Assembly: GCA_009103225.1 (NCBI GenBank)
Contig: RHPI01002503.1
Span: forward strand, 823,124 to 887,123
Length of the DNA stretch: 64,000 nt
Direction of reading: 5' to 3'
Source: Chlorokybus atmophyticus
Lineage: Eukaryota; Streptophyta; Chlorokybophyceae; Chlorokybales; Chlorokybaceae
Shown piece after piece: positions 22,624-33,213 of this stretch (position 1 is the stretch's first letter; each line of letters starts with the position of its first letter). Position numbers and translations under genes: made by a program. The notes under the pieces are model-generated. The model did not search any database and had not been told where the DNA came from. It saw nothing but the letters and a program-made list of their open reading frames with translations.

Positions 22624-25600
22624 TTGTTGCTGAAGTTTGTTTGCAAGCAGCTCAAACTACCTCGGACCATGCGCGTATGGTTTGCTTTGTCCGCGCGTGA
22701 CGGGCATGTCGTACAGCCTCAAGATATGTCATCCATGCCCGCAACACCCTTTGAGTAAGGGTCTTGTTGCGCGCACGCTTCACAGCACCCAACTTGTCCA
22801 CCTGCACCACAACTCTGGCAGAGAGCCAACCACACTCATTTTGGTAACAGTTCGACCAACCACTCGCACCCACGCAAACTTGCGCGTGTATGTACTCGTG
22901 CACGCGCGTGCGTTTGTGTACACACGGTACTCACCTTCTCCACCTGCCTTTCATTGCTTGCTGCCTGAGCCCCTCCCACGCCTTTCCGCACATCATCTTG
23001 TTCCTGTATTTGCGCGCGCGTCGCCAGCTGTCGCGCGCGACGCGTACGATTGCTCGCCACGGGCGCCAGCCGGACAGCACGAGGGCGCGATGACGATGCA
23101 TCTGCGCCAGGCAGACAAGCTGCTCGGATAAGGCTCGCGCGCGAGCCTGCGCCTCCTCCGCCTGGTCGGAGGGTTGCATTTATTGTTGTTGCTGCTGCTG
23201 TGCATATGTATGTGTCTATGTATCATATGTGCGTAGCTGTTGACTTCCGTAAATGTGTGCGCATGCACGTGCACGTGCTCACCTGGATACGAGTTTGCTC
23301 CCGCCGTTGGCGTTCGGCGCGGCGGCGGGTCTGTTCCTCTGTCTTCGCGAGCTGTTGTTGCAGGGCCAACTCCTCCTGTACGAGGGATAAAAGGTCTCAA
23401 GATGGTATGACACACAACGACGATGATGTTAATGATAACTGTGCTGATTAGCTGTAGCCAACTTGATCATATCGTGTTGTGTAACACCAGCACCTCGCGC
23501 CGTCGCGCTTCTTCTATCCGGCGAGCTTCGCGCTCTGCTCTCCTCTCCTGCCACGTGAGCTGCCGAGGCTCTGACTCCAGCTGCTGCTGCTGCTGCTGCT
23601 GCAGTTGTCGCTGCTGTTGCTGCTGTTGTTGCTGTTGTTGTTGCTGTTGTTGCTGCTCCTGAAGTAGTTGTTGATGCTGCTGTCGCTGCTGCTCCTGCTC
23701 TTGCTGCTGTTGTTGATGCTTGTCTTGATGCTTCTGCTGCTGATGCTCCTCCTCGCGCTGTTGCTCTCCCTGTTCCTTCACATCCGCCAAGGCCACAACA
23801 GAAGCAGGAGCAAGCACACCCTCACCCTCACCACCACCACCAACTCCCCCTCCCTCCCCTCCTACAGCCCTTTGCTCGCGCGCGGGGCCACGCCCCAACA
23901 CTCTGCCCACAACAGCAGCGCCTCGGGACTTGACAGGGTTGGGAGCCGCGGCGTGCAGCAGTCTCGCTTGACCTGGGCAGAGGGGAGATAACAACAAGTG
24001 AGGAATGTTGTCTCACAGAGGGTTTGATGTGGGTTTAATGTGTGAGAGGTATGTTGAGTATGTGCTTACGTGAGCCGTGAGCGTATGCGGCCCAGCGCGC
24101 GAGGCACCTACGCAGCAGCTTGCCGCGCCACACGAGGGATGCCGCCTCCATGCACAACCGCAACCTGCAAGAGGAGGTTGCTTTCACACACGCAACAACA
24201 ACAACAAGCACAACAACAATGTTGGTCCACTCACCGCAGTGAGCGGCACTCCAGTATAAGCGTCCACCACGCCGTCCATGCCCGCTGCATGGCCTTCAAG
24301 CTCCAATGTCTCTGCACAGAGGGTACCACTCATTCAGCCATGCGTCTTGACCTCCACACAGCCACAATCTCATACGTTAGCCCGTGACATCATGCGCGCG
24401 TTGAGGACGGCGTGCGTGCGCACGGCGTCGAAGCTGACACGCTTGCGAGTGCGGGCGAAGTGCGCATCAGCATGCTGCACAAGCTCCCTCTCCTGAAACA
24501 AACAGCAAGCCTCAAGGCTTCACCAGGTGTGGTTGGCACCTTTCACTCGCATGTTGTGTCTGTCCTGAAATGTGTTCACCTTATGCTTCTGCGCTGAAGC
24601 GGACTCTTCTCTCGCCTTCTTCAACGCCTCCTCTCTGCAGATACAAAACGTATATAACACAAATGCACAAGTAGCGGCGGTGGTGTGGGTGGTTGTTTCA
24701 AAATATCTTCACAAGTTCTCTCACTCTATCAACCGCTGTTTCTCCTCCGCAGCACGTTGGGCTCTCTCCTCCTCCTCTCTCACCTCCCTCTCCCGCTCGG
24801 CTTTCTCCTTCGCCTTCGCTCGCTTCTCCTCACTCTGCATATATAACACTCTGGCATACGTGTGTTGTTCTTGCACCAATGACTGACAACAACAACAACA
24901 ACACACACGCACACATACTCACACGTTGTATGTCGCTTCTCAGTGCTGCAATTGCAGCCTCCACGCGCTCGCGCTCGCGCGCGGACTTGGAGGGCACTTG
25001 CTTCGGCGTTGGCTTTGGCAACTTGTGTCTTGTTAATGTTGTGGCTTTGTTGGCTGTCCAGCTGGCAACGTGACGACGTGCCTCGTCAGGAAGAGAAAGC
25101 ATCTCCGTGTCAGGGTCCAAAAGCAAACTCATGAACTCCCGTGTGACCTGCAATGCAGAGTTGTTGATGTAGTAGTAGTCGTCGTCGTCGTCGTCGTCGT
25201 AGTAGTAGTAGTTATATCATTGTTGCATGTCCCTTACCTCACGAGGGTCGCTTGCGGGTGCAAGACCGAAGGCCATCAGCTGCGGGTCAGGACCCGGATC
25301 CACATTCAAATCCAGACCCGGATCAGGTAGTTCCAAACCCGAGTAGGGTCCCTCCATCACCATTAACCCCACATCCAGTTCCAGGTCCAGGTCCAAACTT
25401 GGAACCGGATCCGCCTCCTCCAAGCAAGCATCCCACCTCACACTCTTCTTCTTGACAACTTGTTCGTGGTCCTCAACATGCCCTCCATTACTTGAGCGCA
25501 GGTCCCGAAGGGCCCTCAGGACCTCTGGGTCCAGGTCCAGCTCCGCGCTGCGGCGGGACCAGGACTCGCGCGTGGCCCAGTCGGGAGGGGAGTCTGAGGT

Positions 25601-26175
25601 GAGATGGGGATTAAAGGTGAGGTGGGGAGTGAGGGTGCCAGGTGCGAAGAGGGAGCTTGCGCGCGTTCGGAGTTGCCTTTGGGAAGTGTTGAGTTAAGGT
25701 TTTGTTTGAAGCGAGGATGTAGATAGTGGTGTGTACACATCACACAGGCGTGCGCGCAGGAACAATACACACGCACAAGCACCCGTGCTTGCGCAAGCGC
25801 ACGCACGCACGCACACACATACACACACACACACACTTGCACGCACGTGCGCATGCACGCATGCACCCGCGCGTTGATGTTGGCGTGCACTCATGTCTCA
25901 AGGATACTGCCATTGGGACGGTGCAGCAAACTCAGCATCGCCCGCTGTTTTAACTGCAGGTGACGACCAGGTGTCGCAATCATCGCTCTTTTCATACGCT
26001 GATGACGCCGGTTTTAGATCTTGCAGCAGCCGTTGCGCTATGTAGGCACAAGACAGTTTAGGGGCAATAAACACATCACCTCACCTCTCTCTGGGGTTAA
26101 TGTATGCTGCTTCCAACATGTTTTGCTCGCACCTTGCAAGAAGGGGTCTGCGCTGTCATTGAATGCGGCCATCAT
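21935..26175 (-). CDS. SFI1-like, poly-Q coiled-coil protein (centrin-binding type repeats)
   Basis: A 16-exon minus-strand gene starting MMAAFNDSADPFLQ at 26175. Exons: 26175-26133, 26037-25908, 25676-25238, 25147-24923, 24834-24725, 24634-24580, 24492-24376, 24311-24235, 24164-24070, 23972-23494, 23375-23283, 23161-22935, 22814-22661, 22528-22362, 22295-22166, then a poorly resolved last exon ending by 21935. Phases agree for the first 15, about 847 codons. The N-terminal third is acidic (LDLDLELDVGL; PGLDLNVDPGPDP). The middle is charged coiled coil with a glutamine-rich stretch of about 80 residues. The rest has tryptophan-centred helices spaced like SFI1 repeats: LKAMQRAWTAWWTLI, LLRRCLARWAAYA, VLSGWRPWRAIV, VLRAWMTYLEAVRHA, LAGAVSAWQQWAQEE, LARALVAWQQAACEE. 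In SFI1 and CCDC191-like proteins such repeats bind centrin at basal bodies or centrosomes; that role here is inference. Several introns are simple-sequence rich. Confidence 0.75.
22564..22624. repeat. (CAA)n microsatellite
   Basis: About 18 near-perfect CAA/AAC units within an intron of the SFI1-like gene, between exons 22814-22661 and 22528-22362. Confidence 0.95.
25165..25212. repeat. (GTA/GTC)n microsatellite
   Basis: About 15 trinucleotide units changing from GTA to GTC and back to GTA, in the intron between exons 25676-25238 and 25147-24923 of the SFI1-like gene. Confidence 0.9.
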
Positions 26176-26777
26176 TATGGTTTAAACCTTTTATGGCCAT
26201 CAGTCAATACTTAGACGCTGTATCCCTTGCTTGTGTTCCATCTGAAATACAACAAATAGAGGGGGTTGATATGATGCTGTTGCAATGCATGCGCGTCATC
26301 ACAACAACACTTGCGTTGTGATGCCACTACCTTTGCACTGATTGAATAAGAATCGGTACAGCAAAGACAAAGCATGCGTAGTGCAAACCAGCGGGTGTTT
26401 TTTAACACGCAGATTAGACGCAAGTGAAACAGGTTGAGAGCGCTCACAATCCCAGGAGAAGGCACAGCCATTGCGCACCCTGTGTCAAGTGTGTCAACAG
26501 ATTGACAGAGGACTGTGACTTAGCGACAACTTCCGCCTGTGCTAAACCATGACAAGCATGCCGCCGCCGCCGCCGCCACCGCCGCCTGGCCTACGTGGCA
26601 AGCCCCGCGAGCAACGGGCATTAAGTCACGTGCGCCGAACACGATTGCTCGACGTGGTCTCGATGTTGTGCGATTGTGGACTATTCAACCCTAATCCACA
26701 TTAGGGTGAGAGCGACGGAGGGTTTAGTGATGACTTGGGCTTAGGTGGCAGCTTGGGTTTAGGCGGCGGCGGCAGCG
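26176..26777. promoter_or_regulatory. Upstream region shared by the SFI1-like gene and NAA30
   Basis: 602 bp between divergent start codons. It includes a CCGCCG repeat (26562-26586), an inverted pair around 26683-26707 (AACCCTAATCCACATTAGGGT) and GGC-rich sequence just before the NAA30 start. The CCCTAA unit resembles a plant telomere-box-like element but occurs only once on each strand. Promoter function is inferred from position. Confidence 0.4.
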
Positions 26778-28252
26778 ATGGCGGAGGTAGCGGCGGAGGT
26801 GAATGCAGAGGTGCCGTCGACGTCTGGCCAGAAGTCTGGCCAGGAGTCTCTGGCGGAGTTGACGCTGAGGGTTTACGAGAACGAGGGTGATCTGCCTGTG
26901 ATCATGGCGCTGGTGGGACGGGAGCTGTCGGAGCCTTACTCTATATTCACGTACCGATACTTCATCCATAACTGGCCCCACCTCTGCTGGCTGGTGGGAA
27001 CACACATAAGGCTTGTGTGCGTTTGGTTGTGTGCAGGTGTGTGGTTTCTTTGCGTTTGCTCAGTCTACGCGTGTTGAACGACTTGTAGTCACGCATGCAT
27101 TGTGATTGATATGTTGTAATGCTAGTCAATACTAGTTGGAAACCGAGCGGTTCATTGTATGCGCAAGCCGTACACTAGTTGTGCATGCAACTGCATGTAT
27201 GCGCATGATTCAAGAGCTATACAACACGCTCACACACGCAACCGCACAATGTCGTCTTGCAGAGTTATGCATCATCTTACATCGCAAGGTGCGTATTGCA
27301 TTGTGAGCGTGAGCATAGCACTGCGTGAGAAGATGTGGTTGGTGTTACCTCATGCAGGGCACCAACGCTTTGGGCGAGTGCGTGGCAGCGATCGTGTGCA
27401 AGGCCGACGACCACAGAGGCGTGTTGCGCGGGTACATCGCCATGCTTGTAGTCGACAAGCCGTACCGCAAAGGCGGTCTTGGTAGGTGGATAACATCGAC
27501 TGAAAGGTGTGTTTGCTTTGTGCTATACGCGTGCTGTAGCTGACATGGCTTGTGCATGAAGGGACGAAGCTGGTAATCAGATGCATTGAAGCTATGCGAG
27601 ACAATGGCTGCACAGAGGTAATGAGGGGGCACGCACAGATCGTGTGGGATGCTTTCAGCACTGGTCTTATGCACCGCGAGTTGCGCAGCGTATAGTGTAG
27701 CCAATCAGTGCAATGATGTGTACTCAATGTTATCAGCCGACCAGCGCAAATATGCAAATGTACCAGTACACCAGTTCACTGTGCAGTCCAGTGTCCTTAC
27801 CATAGCTGGTGATACTGGCATACCAGTGCAGTGTACTAGTGTAGTGATATACCAGTACAGTGTACCAGTATGCTGGCAGGCTGCTCCTGTGGCATGATTA
27901 TGCTATTGGAAACAGTGGCAGGGTATTAACAGCCAGCTTCGTCACAAATTCACCTACATGTTGTGTCTCGCAGGTGGTGCTGGAGGCGGAGACGAGCAAC
28001 GCGGGCGCCCTAGCGCTGTACGAGAACCTGGGCTTCGTGCGCGACAAGCGCCTGCACCGCTACTACCTCAATGGTGCCGACGCCTTCCGCCTCAAGCTTC
28101 GCCTCCCTTACAGCGGCGACGTTATCGACACGGAGTTCCTCGAGGACGTGGCTGGCACTGTTGACGCCATTGCCATAGTTCAAAATGAGACCCTGGTCGC
28201 TGAAGCGGAAGAACGAAAACTGCGGGAGCTGGAATGGGACACCCTGCGATAG
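26778..28252 (+). CDS. NAA30: N-alpha-acetyltransferase 30, catalytic subunit of NatC
   Basis: It acetylates the N-terminal methionine of proteins starting with Met and a hydrophobic residue, on the ribosome, with NAA35 and NAA38. Exons 26778-26993, 27358-27481, 27562-27617 and 27974-28252 join in phase to give 224 residues. The N-terminal 25 residues are low-complexity, then the GNAT domain begins ([16 protein letters not shown]). The NAA30 hallmark is [18 protein letters not shown]. The acetyl-CoA-binding R-x-x-G-x-G/A motif is RKGGLG at the second exon end, and the C-terminal block is [21 protein letters not shown] followed by [16 protein letters not shown]. The last 40 residues are an acidic tail. 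All expected parts are present. Confidence 0.95.
27761..27875 (+). repeat. Degenerate ACCAGTRCA minisatellite in an NAA30 intron
   Basis: Variants of ACCAGTACA or ACCAGTGCAGTG recur at least six times in the 356-bp intron 27618-27973, on a background of CAGT/ACTG words. Units are irregularly spaced and diverged. Confidence 0.6.
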
Positions 28253-28560
28253 CAGGAGTACAACGTTGTGTTGCTGTGAAGGTTACAGTGCAGCTAATTA
28301 TAAGCTAGGCACTATATGCTCATTACCCAAAGCCGTTATATAGTGTAGCCCACGCGCGCACACGCATGCACATCACACAGCATTGGTAGGGCCACCTTAT
28401 TGCACGCTGGACACATGTCATTGTACAGATTAGTACAACCTCGGGTTGTACCTAGTTCCGAACTGTGAATGTGTGCACATTTGCTCTACCGCTGTGTCCC
28501 TCACTTCTGCACAACATTCTCTCCAGTACGCATGCAGCAAACTCTTCCCCCTCGCTACCC
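28253..28560. other. Intergenic region between convergent genes
   Basis: 308 bp between the NAA30 stop and the 3' end of the minus-strand gene. It contains a short imperfect inverted pair around GTACAACCTCGGGTTGTAC (28432-28450) and no coding signal. Confidence 0.5.
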
Positions 28561-30571
28561 TCATGTCATCTCCGGGTCATCTGCCGTGATTGGAGACGGA
28601 GGCGGCCTGTCCCGCTGCTCCCGATGCCGATGCCGCCGCCGCCACCTGTCACGCCTGCTCGCGGCTTCACCACCACCCTCGCCATCGGATGCACTGTCCA
28701 TATCAATATCGCTGCTGGAGGCGGGACCCTCATTGCTGAGGCCGAAGAAGTCGTTCGCTGGCTGGTCTGCTACACCTGTACTCGCCTGCATGACAAAACA
28801 GTCTCAAACGTGTTCCTTGTTGTTCTGTCGCAGTCTGTCTCTGTTCTGAAGTGTACACACGTATGCACACATAGTGCCTCACCTCACTGTCTTGCCTCCG
28901 CTGCCTCTCGGCCATCATCCTCTCGCGCAGCAAGCCCTCGAGTACCTCTTTGTTCATAACACTCTCACCGCTACCCTGCTGTTGTTCCCGTTGTCGTTGT
29001 TCATTCATACCCACCCGCGCACTCCTGTCCAAGTCCCCATCAACCCCTCTTGCCCGCGCTTGCTCCTCCCTCGCCTTGAGCTTCTCTCTAAACACCCCCT
29101 GCAATGAGTCACCACCACATCAGCTTCAGTCAAGTAAACACTATCGTACGTAAGGGCGAGGACACAACAACCCCACTAACACACGAGCGCACATATATGC
29201 AGCCACGCCCGGACACACATGCGCACACATGACGCGCATACATGTGTACGCGCATGCATTTGCTCACGCTGATGCTCACAGGCAGGCACTGACCTCAAGA
29301 GTGTGCCCGGTTTGCAACAACATTGCATCATGAGGAGGCACAATGCGTTTGATGCTATTGCCATCGCCAGTTGCAACATCTCCACCTCCACCCAGGTTTA
29401 TATCAAGCCCGCTGCTGGGACTGCTGTTGTTGTTGTTCGCGTGCCTCGCTTCAACGGCCTGCTGCAACGCCCGCGCATGTGCATTCTCTGGAAATAGCTC
29501 CTGCAAGCTATTGCATGCATCCAACTTGTTCCTTCGGTCCCACCACACGCAGCGGGATGATGCGCGCAAGCGTGTGTGTGCATGTGTACATAATCTTACA
29601 TGCAGCGTGCTTCGCCTGCGAGTTTGGAGTCGGGTATAGCGAGAACACCCTGCAGGCAGTTGAGGTGTGCCCCAGCAGCATAATTGAGCCCGACTGGCAT
29701 CGCCACAACTACATACAGACAGGCGTCACACCAGTGGACTGAGTAATTGTTGGCTACATGCACTTTAGCCCAAAATTGGCTTGAGAATGTAACACCATTA
29801 CTTACAACCAGCAGCAGCCGCGCGCAGGAAGCGGTTGAGTCGAATTGGCATCATGCGCGAGCCGACTGCGCAAAACAGGCTCAGTTACTGTCTTTGCAAG
29901 TAGGCACACAACTGATGGTGAGTTGTCGGTTTCACAAGCGTAATGTGCTGATGTTGTGCCAAGCTTACGGAGGTAATAGCCGAGGACGGAGGTGCCGGCG
30001 AAGCCCAGGCCGAGGCGGCGCATCAGCTCTGATCTGCATTCTCCTAAAGCCTGTAACTCGTTCGCTGTCAACGCATGCTGCAAACGAAGAGAAAAGAATA
30101 ATGACTGGTTAGTCACTGTCCAGCTGTTATTGTGCAAAGCCATGCATGATGGCAACAGCTGGTTGCATGTTATGAGAAGTGTGCTGGATTAGCGAACGGG
30201 TCGTGCAAACCTTTACATGCACGACGTAAAAAGCTCCATGCTCACAAGCTCGCTCGGTTCAGGCAAGTAGAGTCAGCGTCCGACTGACAATGCTATTGGG
30301 GATGACACGCGCCTACTCACGAGCATGGAAGACTGCGTTATGCAACTCAGCGACGTGCACAACAAAAGACAAAGCCATGGAAAACTGTACTTGTTTCCAA
30401 TGTTTAAACGCTCAAGCTGATGTTCCTGTAATATCCTGCTGGCCTGATGGTTATGCGCGCATACATACCCACACGCACACACACCTTATATACGATGACC
30501 CTCTTTGCGAGCTCCTTGAAGGTGGTGCGCGACACTTCCATGGTCCCCATGTGGTCCCGTAGCCGCTCCAT
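28561..30571 (-). CDS. Hypothetical protein with OCIA-like N-terminal region
   Basis: Minus-strand exons 30077-29969, 29865-29809, 29693-29600, 29531-29294, 29098-28883 and 28785-28561 join in phase to about 312 residues ending DDPEMT. Upstream, 30571-30485 (MERLRDHMGTMEVSRTTF) and 30384-30321 (FSMALSFVVHVAELHN) are coding-like but the second does not meet 30077 in phase, so the 5' end is unresolved. The first 85 residues run LTANELQALGECRSELM, GLGFAGTSVLGYYL, then NYAAGAHLNCLQGV and IPDSKLAGEAR. This order (helix with EC, glycine-rich hydrophobic segment, C before a P-x-S-x-L-A) resembles OCIA-domain proteins of mitochondria and endosomes. The remainder is charged, Q-rich and disordered, with an acidic patch and a basic RRDRWRRRHRHR stretch. 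The family call is tentative. Confidence 0.5.
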
Positions 30572-30725
30572 GACTCCACCACGACGACGATGCCGCCCGC
30601 CAACACGCTCTACCTCGCCGCCGCCGCTGCTGCTGGCCCACGGACGCTGGTTGCATGCAGGTGCTGCTGAGAAGTGGATGAATGATGTCAAAGTCTATCA
30701 TCTGCGTAATTGAGTCATCTGGCGC

Positions 30726-30950
30726 ATGATGTCCAAGTCTGGTGTGGTTGTGTACTTTTACCGTGGTGTGCTTTCACTGGTGTTGGGTTCTGTAATTGTC
30801 ATCGTTTTTGCTGCTGGTGTTGTTTGCATGCTGGCAAAATACGGTCGCATTCATCCAACTACCATCAACACCAACATTTGGCGTTGTCCTCAAGACGGCT
30901 GCTTGCCTGTCTGCACCCTTACATACATACACGGCACATATAGCATGTAG
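30726..30950 (+). CDS. Possible small membrane protein
   Basis: A 74-codon frame beginning MMSKSGVVVYFYRG with a single hydrophobic segment (LSLVLGSVIVIVFAAGVVCM) and a basic residue after it. It lies 155 bp upstream of, and divergent from, the OCIA-like gene. There is no homology that I recognise and no splice evidence; it could be chance. Confidence 0.25.
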   Translation: MMSKSGVVVYFYRGVLSLVLGSVIVIVFAAGVVCMLAKYGRIHPTTINTNIWRCPQDGCLPVCTLTYIHGTYSM

Positions 30951-31520
30951 CATAGCAAATTAGGGGCCTTGCGTGTAGTTGAACCTGTCAGCATACCGAT
31001 GTGCTTAGTGCCTTGAGTGCCGAAAGAGTGTCAAGTAAATGTTAACATACGCTGCGCACGCCGAGTGTGGAAATGATGTTTGCCATAATTTTGATTTAAA
31101 TATGTGTTGCACGAGCACATCATGCCGAGTCATCACTGCATATTAGACATAATATGTATCGTGTACATATTACGTACATGTGATAGCGCACCAAGACAAG
31201 TTATAAAGGCATGAACTCTGCGGGGTCTCCCTCGGACCGGACAGTTGTCGTACGGAGTAGGACTCCATGCATTTTCTCCCTCCCACGGTGGGTTCATACA
31301 TATTACAAGTTGTACTGCGAGTTGCAACTCGAATGGGGCCTATCTCTCTCATCATTATAAAGCTTTGCATAACAATTGTTTGGCCCTCATAATACTCTCT
31401 CATGAAACATGTCCACAAGAGGATAAGAGCCTGCATATAAGTTTATTAATGGCACTGCAGCGAGTAACATGTATAAGCCGCTAACTACCAATCAAGCAAT
31501 GTAAGTAGCTGTAATATTTG

Positions 31521-31571
31521 CGCCTTAACCACTAGGCTATGGCAGCAAAAGTCGCTACCATGGGAGGAGCC
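31521..31571 (-). repeat. SINE-like head, copy C
   Basis: On the minus strand it reads a leader (GGCTCCTCCCATGGTAGCG), then ACTTTTGCTGCCA and a clear box A (TAGCCTAGTGGTTAAGGCG). Leader and head align with copy B (CGCCTCCCCTCATAGCG, CTTTTGCTGCGATGACC). No box B is visible downstream, so the copy is truncated or diverged. Confidence 0.55.
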
Positions 31572-31636
31572 ACGTGCCATTCATACATGTCCCATTTCAT
31601 GCAATATGGAATGGGACATGTATAAATGGCACGTGG
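31570..31636. repeat. Imperfect 28-bp hairpin with 11-nt loop
   Basis: 31570-31597 pairs with 31609-31636 with two mismatches; the arms begin CCACGTGCCATT and end AATGGCACGTGG. It abuts the leader of SINE-like copy C. Confidence 0.85.
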
Positions 31637-32933
31637 TATGACATCAACTGCGAAAGTGATTTTAAGACTTTGAAAACTTCAACACTACAACAATGCTCAA
31701 TAACAGGCTGACTTGCAACCGTACTAGATTATTCTCACATACTGTATGAGTAACAAATTTTTTCAGACATTGTATTAATGAATATGAATGGCAGGAACGA
31801 CACTCATCAGTATATATTGCCAAACCTCGCACCTTATTGCGAGAGCATTTTTGACGTGTGAAACTCTTAATTATTATGGTTGAGCAATCAACATGAGTAT
31901 CTTGTGGAAAATCGTAGAGTGTTTGTGGTTATCATAACATGATGTAGCCTTCAAGTGCGCAATGTGTTCTCAACTAAGACAACATCGCAATCTTTACGAC
32001 CGCGCCGTTGGGCAAAGCGAGGTTGCAAGAAAGAGGATCTTTGCCGAGTAGGTTCCAGAGGCAGTATGTAGTGGCGAAGTTGTCGTTGAAAGCACAGATG
32101 ACATGATATGCCTTTTTAGCCCCCCACTCTGGTGACAAACTCAGCTACGAGAATGCCTTGGCGAGGGGGGCGGGTGCGAGTGTCCCCGTCAAGGCTCCAC
32201 CATGGTGGAGACGCTGTAAAAGCGGGAGACCGCAACATCTAAGATCTGAACTTCCTCGCGAACAGCATCCCATGCGGAGCTGGCAAATAGCCAAATCGCC
32301 CTGATTGCTACGTGGTTGAATAAACTTCGTACGTGTTCAAGTGTTGAGTTATTACGCAAACCATAATGTGGTTTAAACATTGTACAGTTTCACTCTCAAA
32401 TTTAAAAATGGACTCTTGCATTGTTAATTCGCTTATCACAACTAGTAATAACCATCAAACGTTAAAGATGTAAAAGTCTCGACATTTGTTACGAGTAGTG
32501 GAATTGTTGATGAAGCTTCTCGGCGACTTTAATGGCTTATACAGTGTCGTGTTCCCAATGGGCATACGCAAAAGCGCAATGCAGTCAATGCAGTAGAGTT
32601 ACCATGTGTAACGTTTGTATCTTCCATCCTTTGTTCAACAATGTCGTTAGCGGCAATTTCGGTGAATAAGCATAATGGCACTACATTCACATAAGGCGTA
32701 TTGATGGCTGTGTAGCAAGTAGCCTTGTCGATGCCTTGAGCGGCTCACGCTTTTATTATGATAAAAGTGTTGATTAAAAACGCTTTTAAAATATCGCGTT
32801 GGCGTTTTACTCATAAATCGAGACGCTTTCATGGTATCGCATCTAAGATTTACAATTTTGTTATTATTTCGCTTTTCGCTTGCCATATGTTACAAAATTG
32901 CAATGTTGAGTTGGCAGCAAAGTTGTGACACAT

Positions 32934-33055
32934 GAGGTCCTTGACCATTGGGTTATAACAAGGATGAACCATGCCCTAGTTAGAATAATATAACATCTTA
33001 CGCTGTTGTAACATAGTCAAGGATCACAAGGGAATAACCCAGTAGTCAAGACCCC
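32934..33055. mobile_element. MITE-like foldback element, copy 1
   Basis: About 122 bp with terminal inverted repeats: the left end GAGGTCCTTGACCATTGGG matches the reverse complement of the right end 33031-33055 (GGGTCTTGACTACTGGG). There is no coding capacity. It is directly followed by copy 2 in the same family. Confidence 0.65.
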
Positions 33056-33057
33056 AT

Positions 33058-33213
33058 GCGATCTTTGACCATTGAGTTATCGCGAGAATGAGCGAACATA
33101 AAATTGTCACACATGTTACGAAGCGTACAATCATTGTACATGATGCTTTGTTCTCCTAGGTTTAACTAGGGTGGCGCTCATTCCTGCTATAACCCAATGC
33201 TCAAGGACCCTAT
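33058..33213. mobile_element. MITE-like foldback element, copy 2
   Basis: About 155 bp. The left end (GATCTTTGACCATTGAGTTA, then GAATGAGCG) matches the reverse complement of the right end 33174-33211 (GGTCCTTGAGCATTGGGTTA, then GAATGAGCG). The same terminal sequence occurs in copy 1, so the two are tandem or nested members of one family. Confidence 0.65.

Noticed and set aside
25700-25890. Cysteine-valine-rich minus-strand frame
   Set aside because: It is a translation of a CA/GT dinucleotide-rich intron of the SFI1-like gene.
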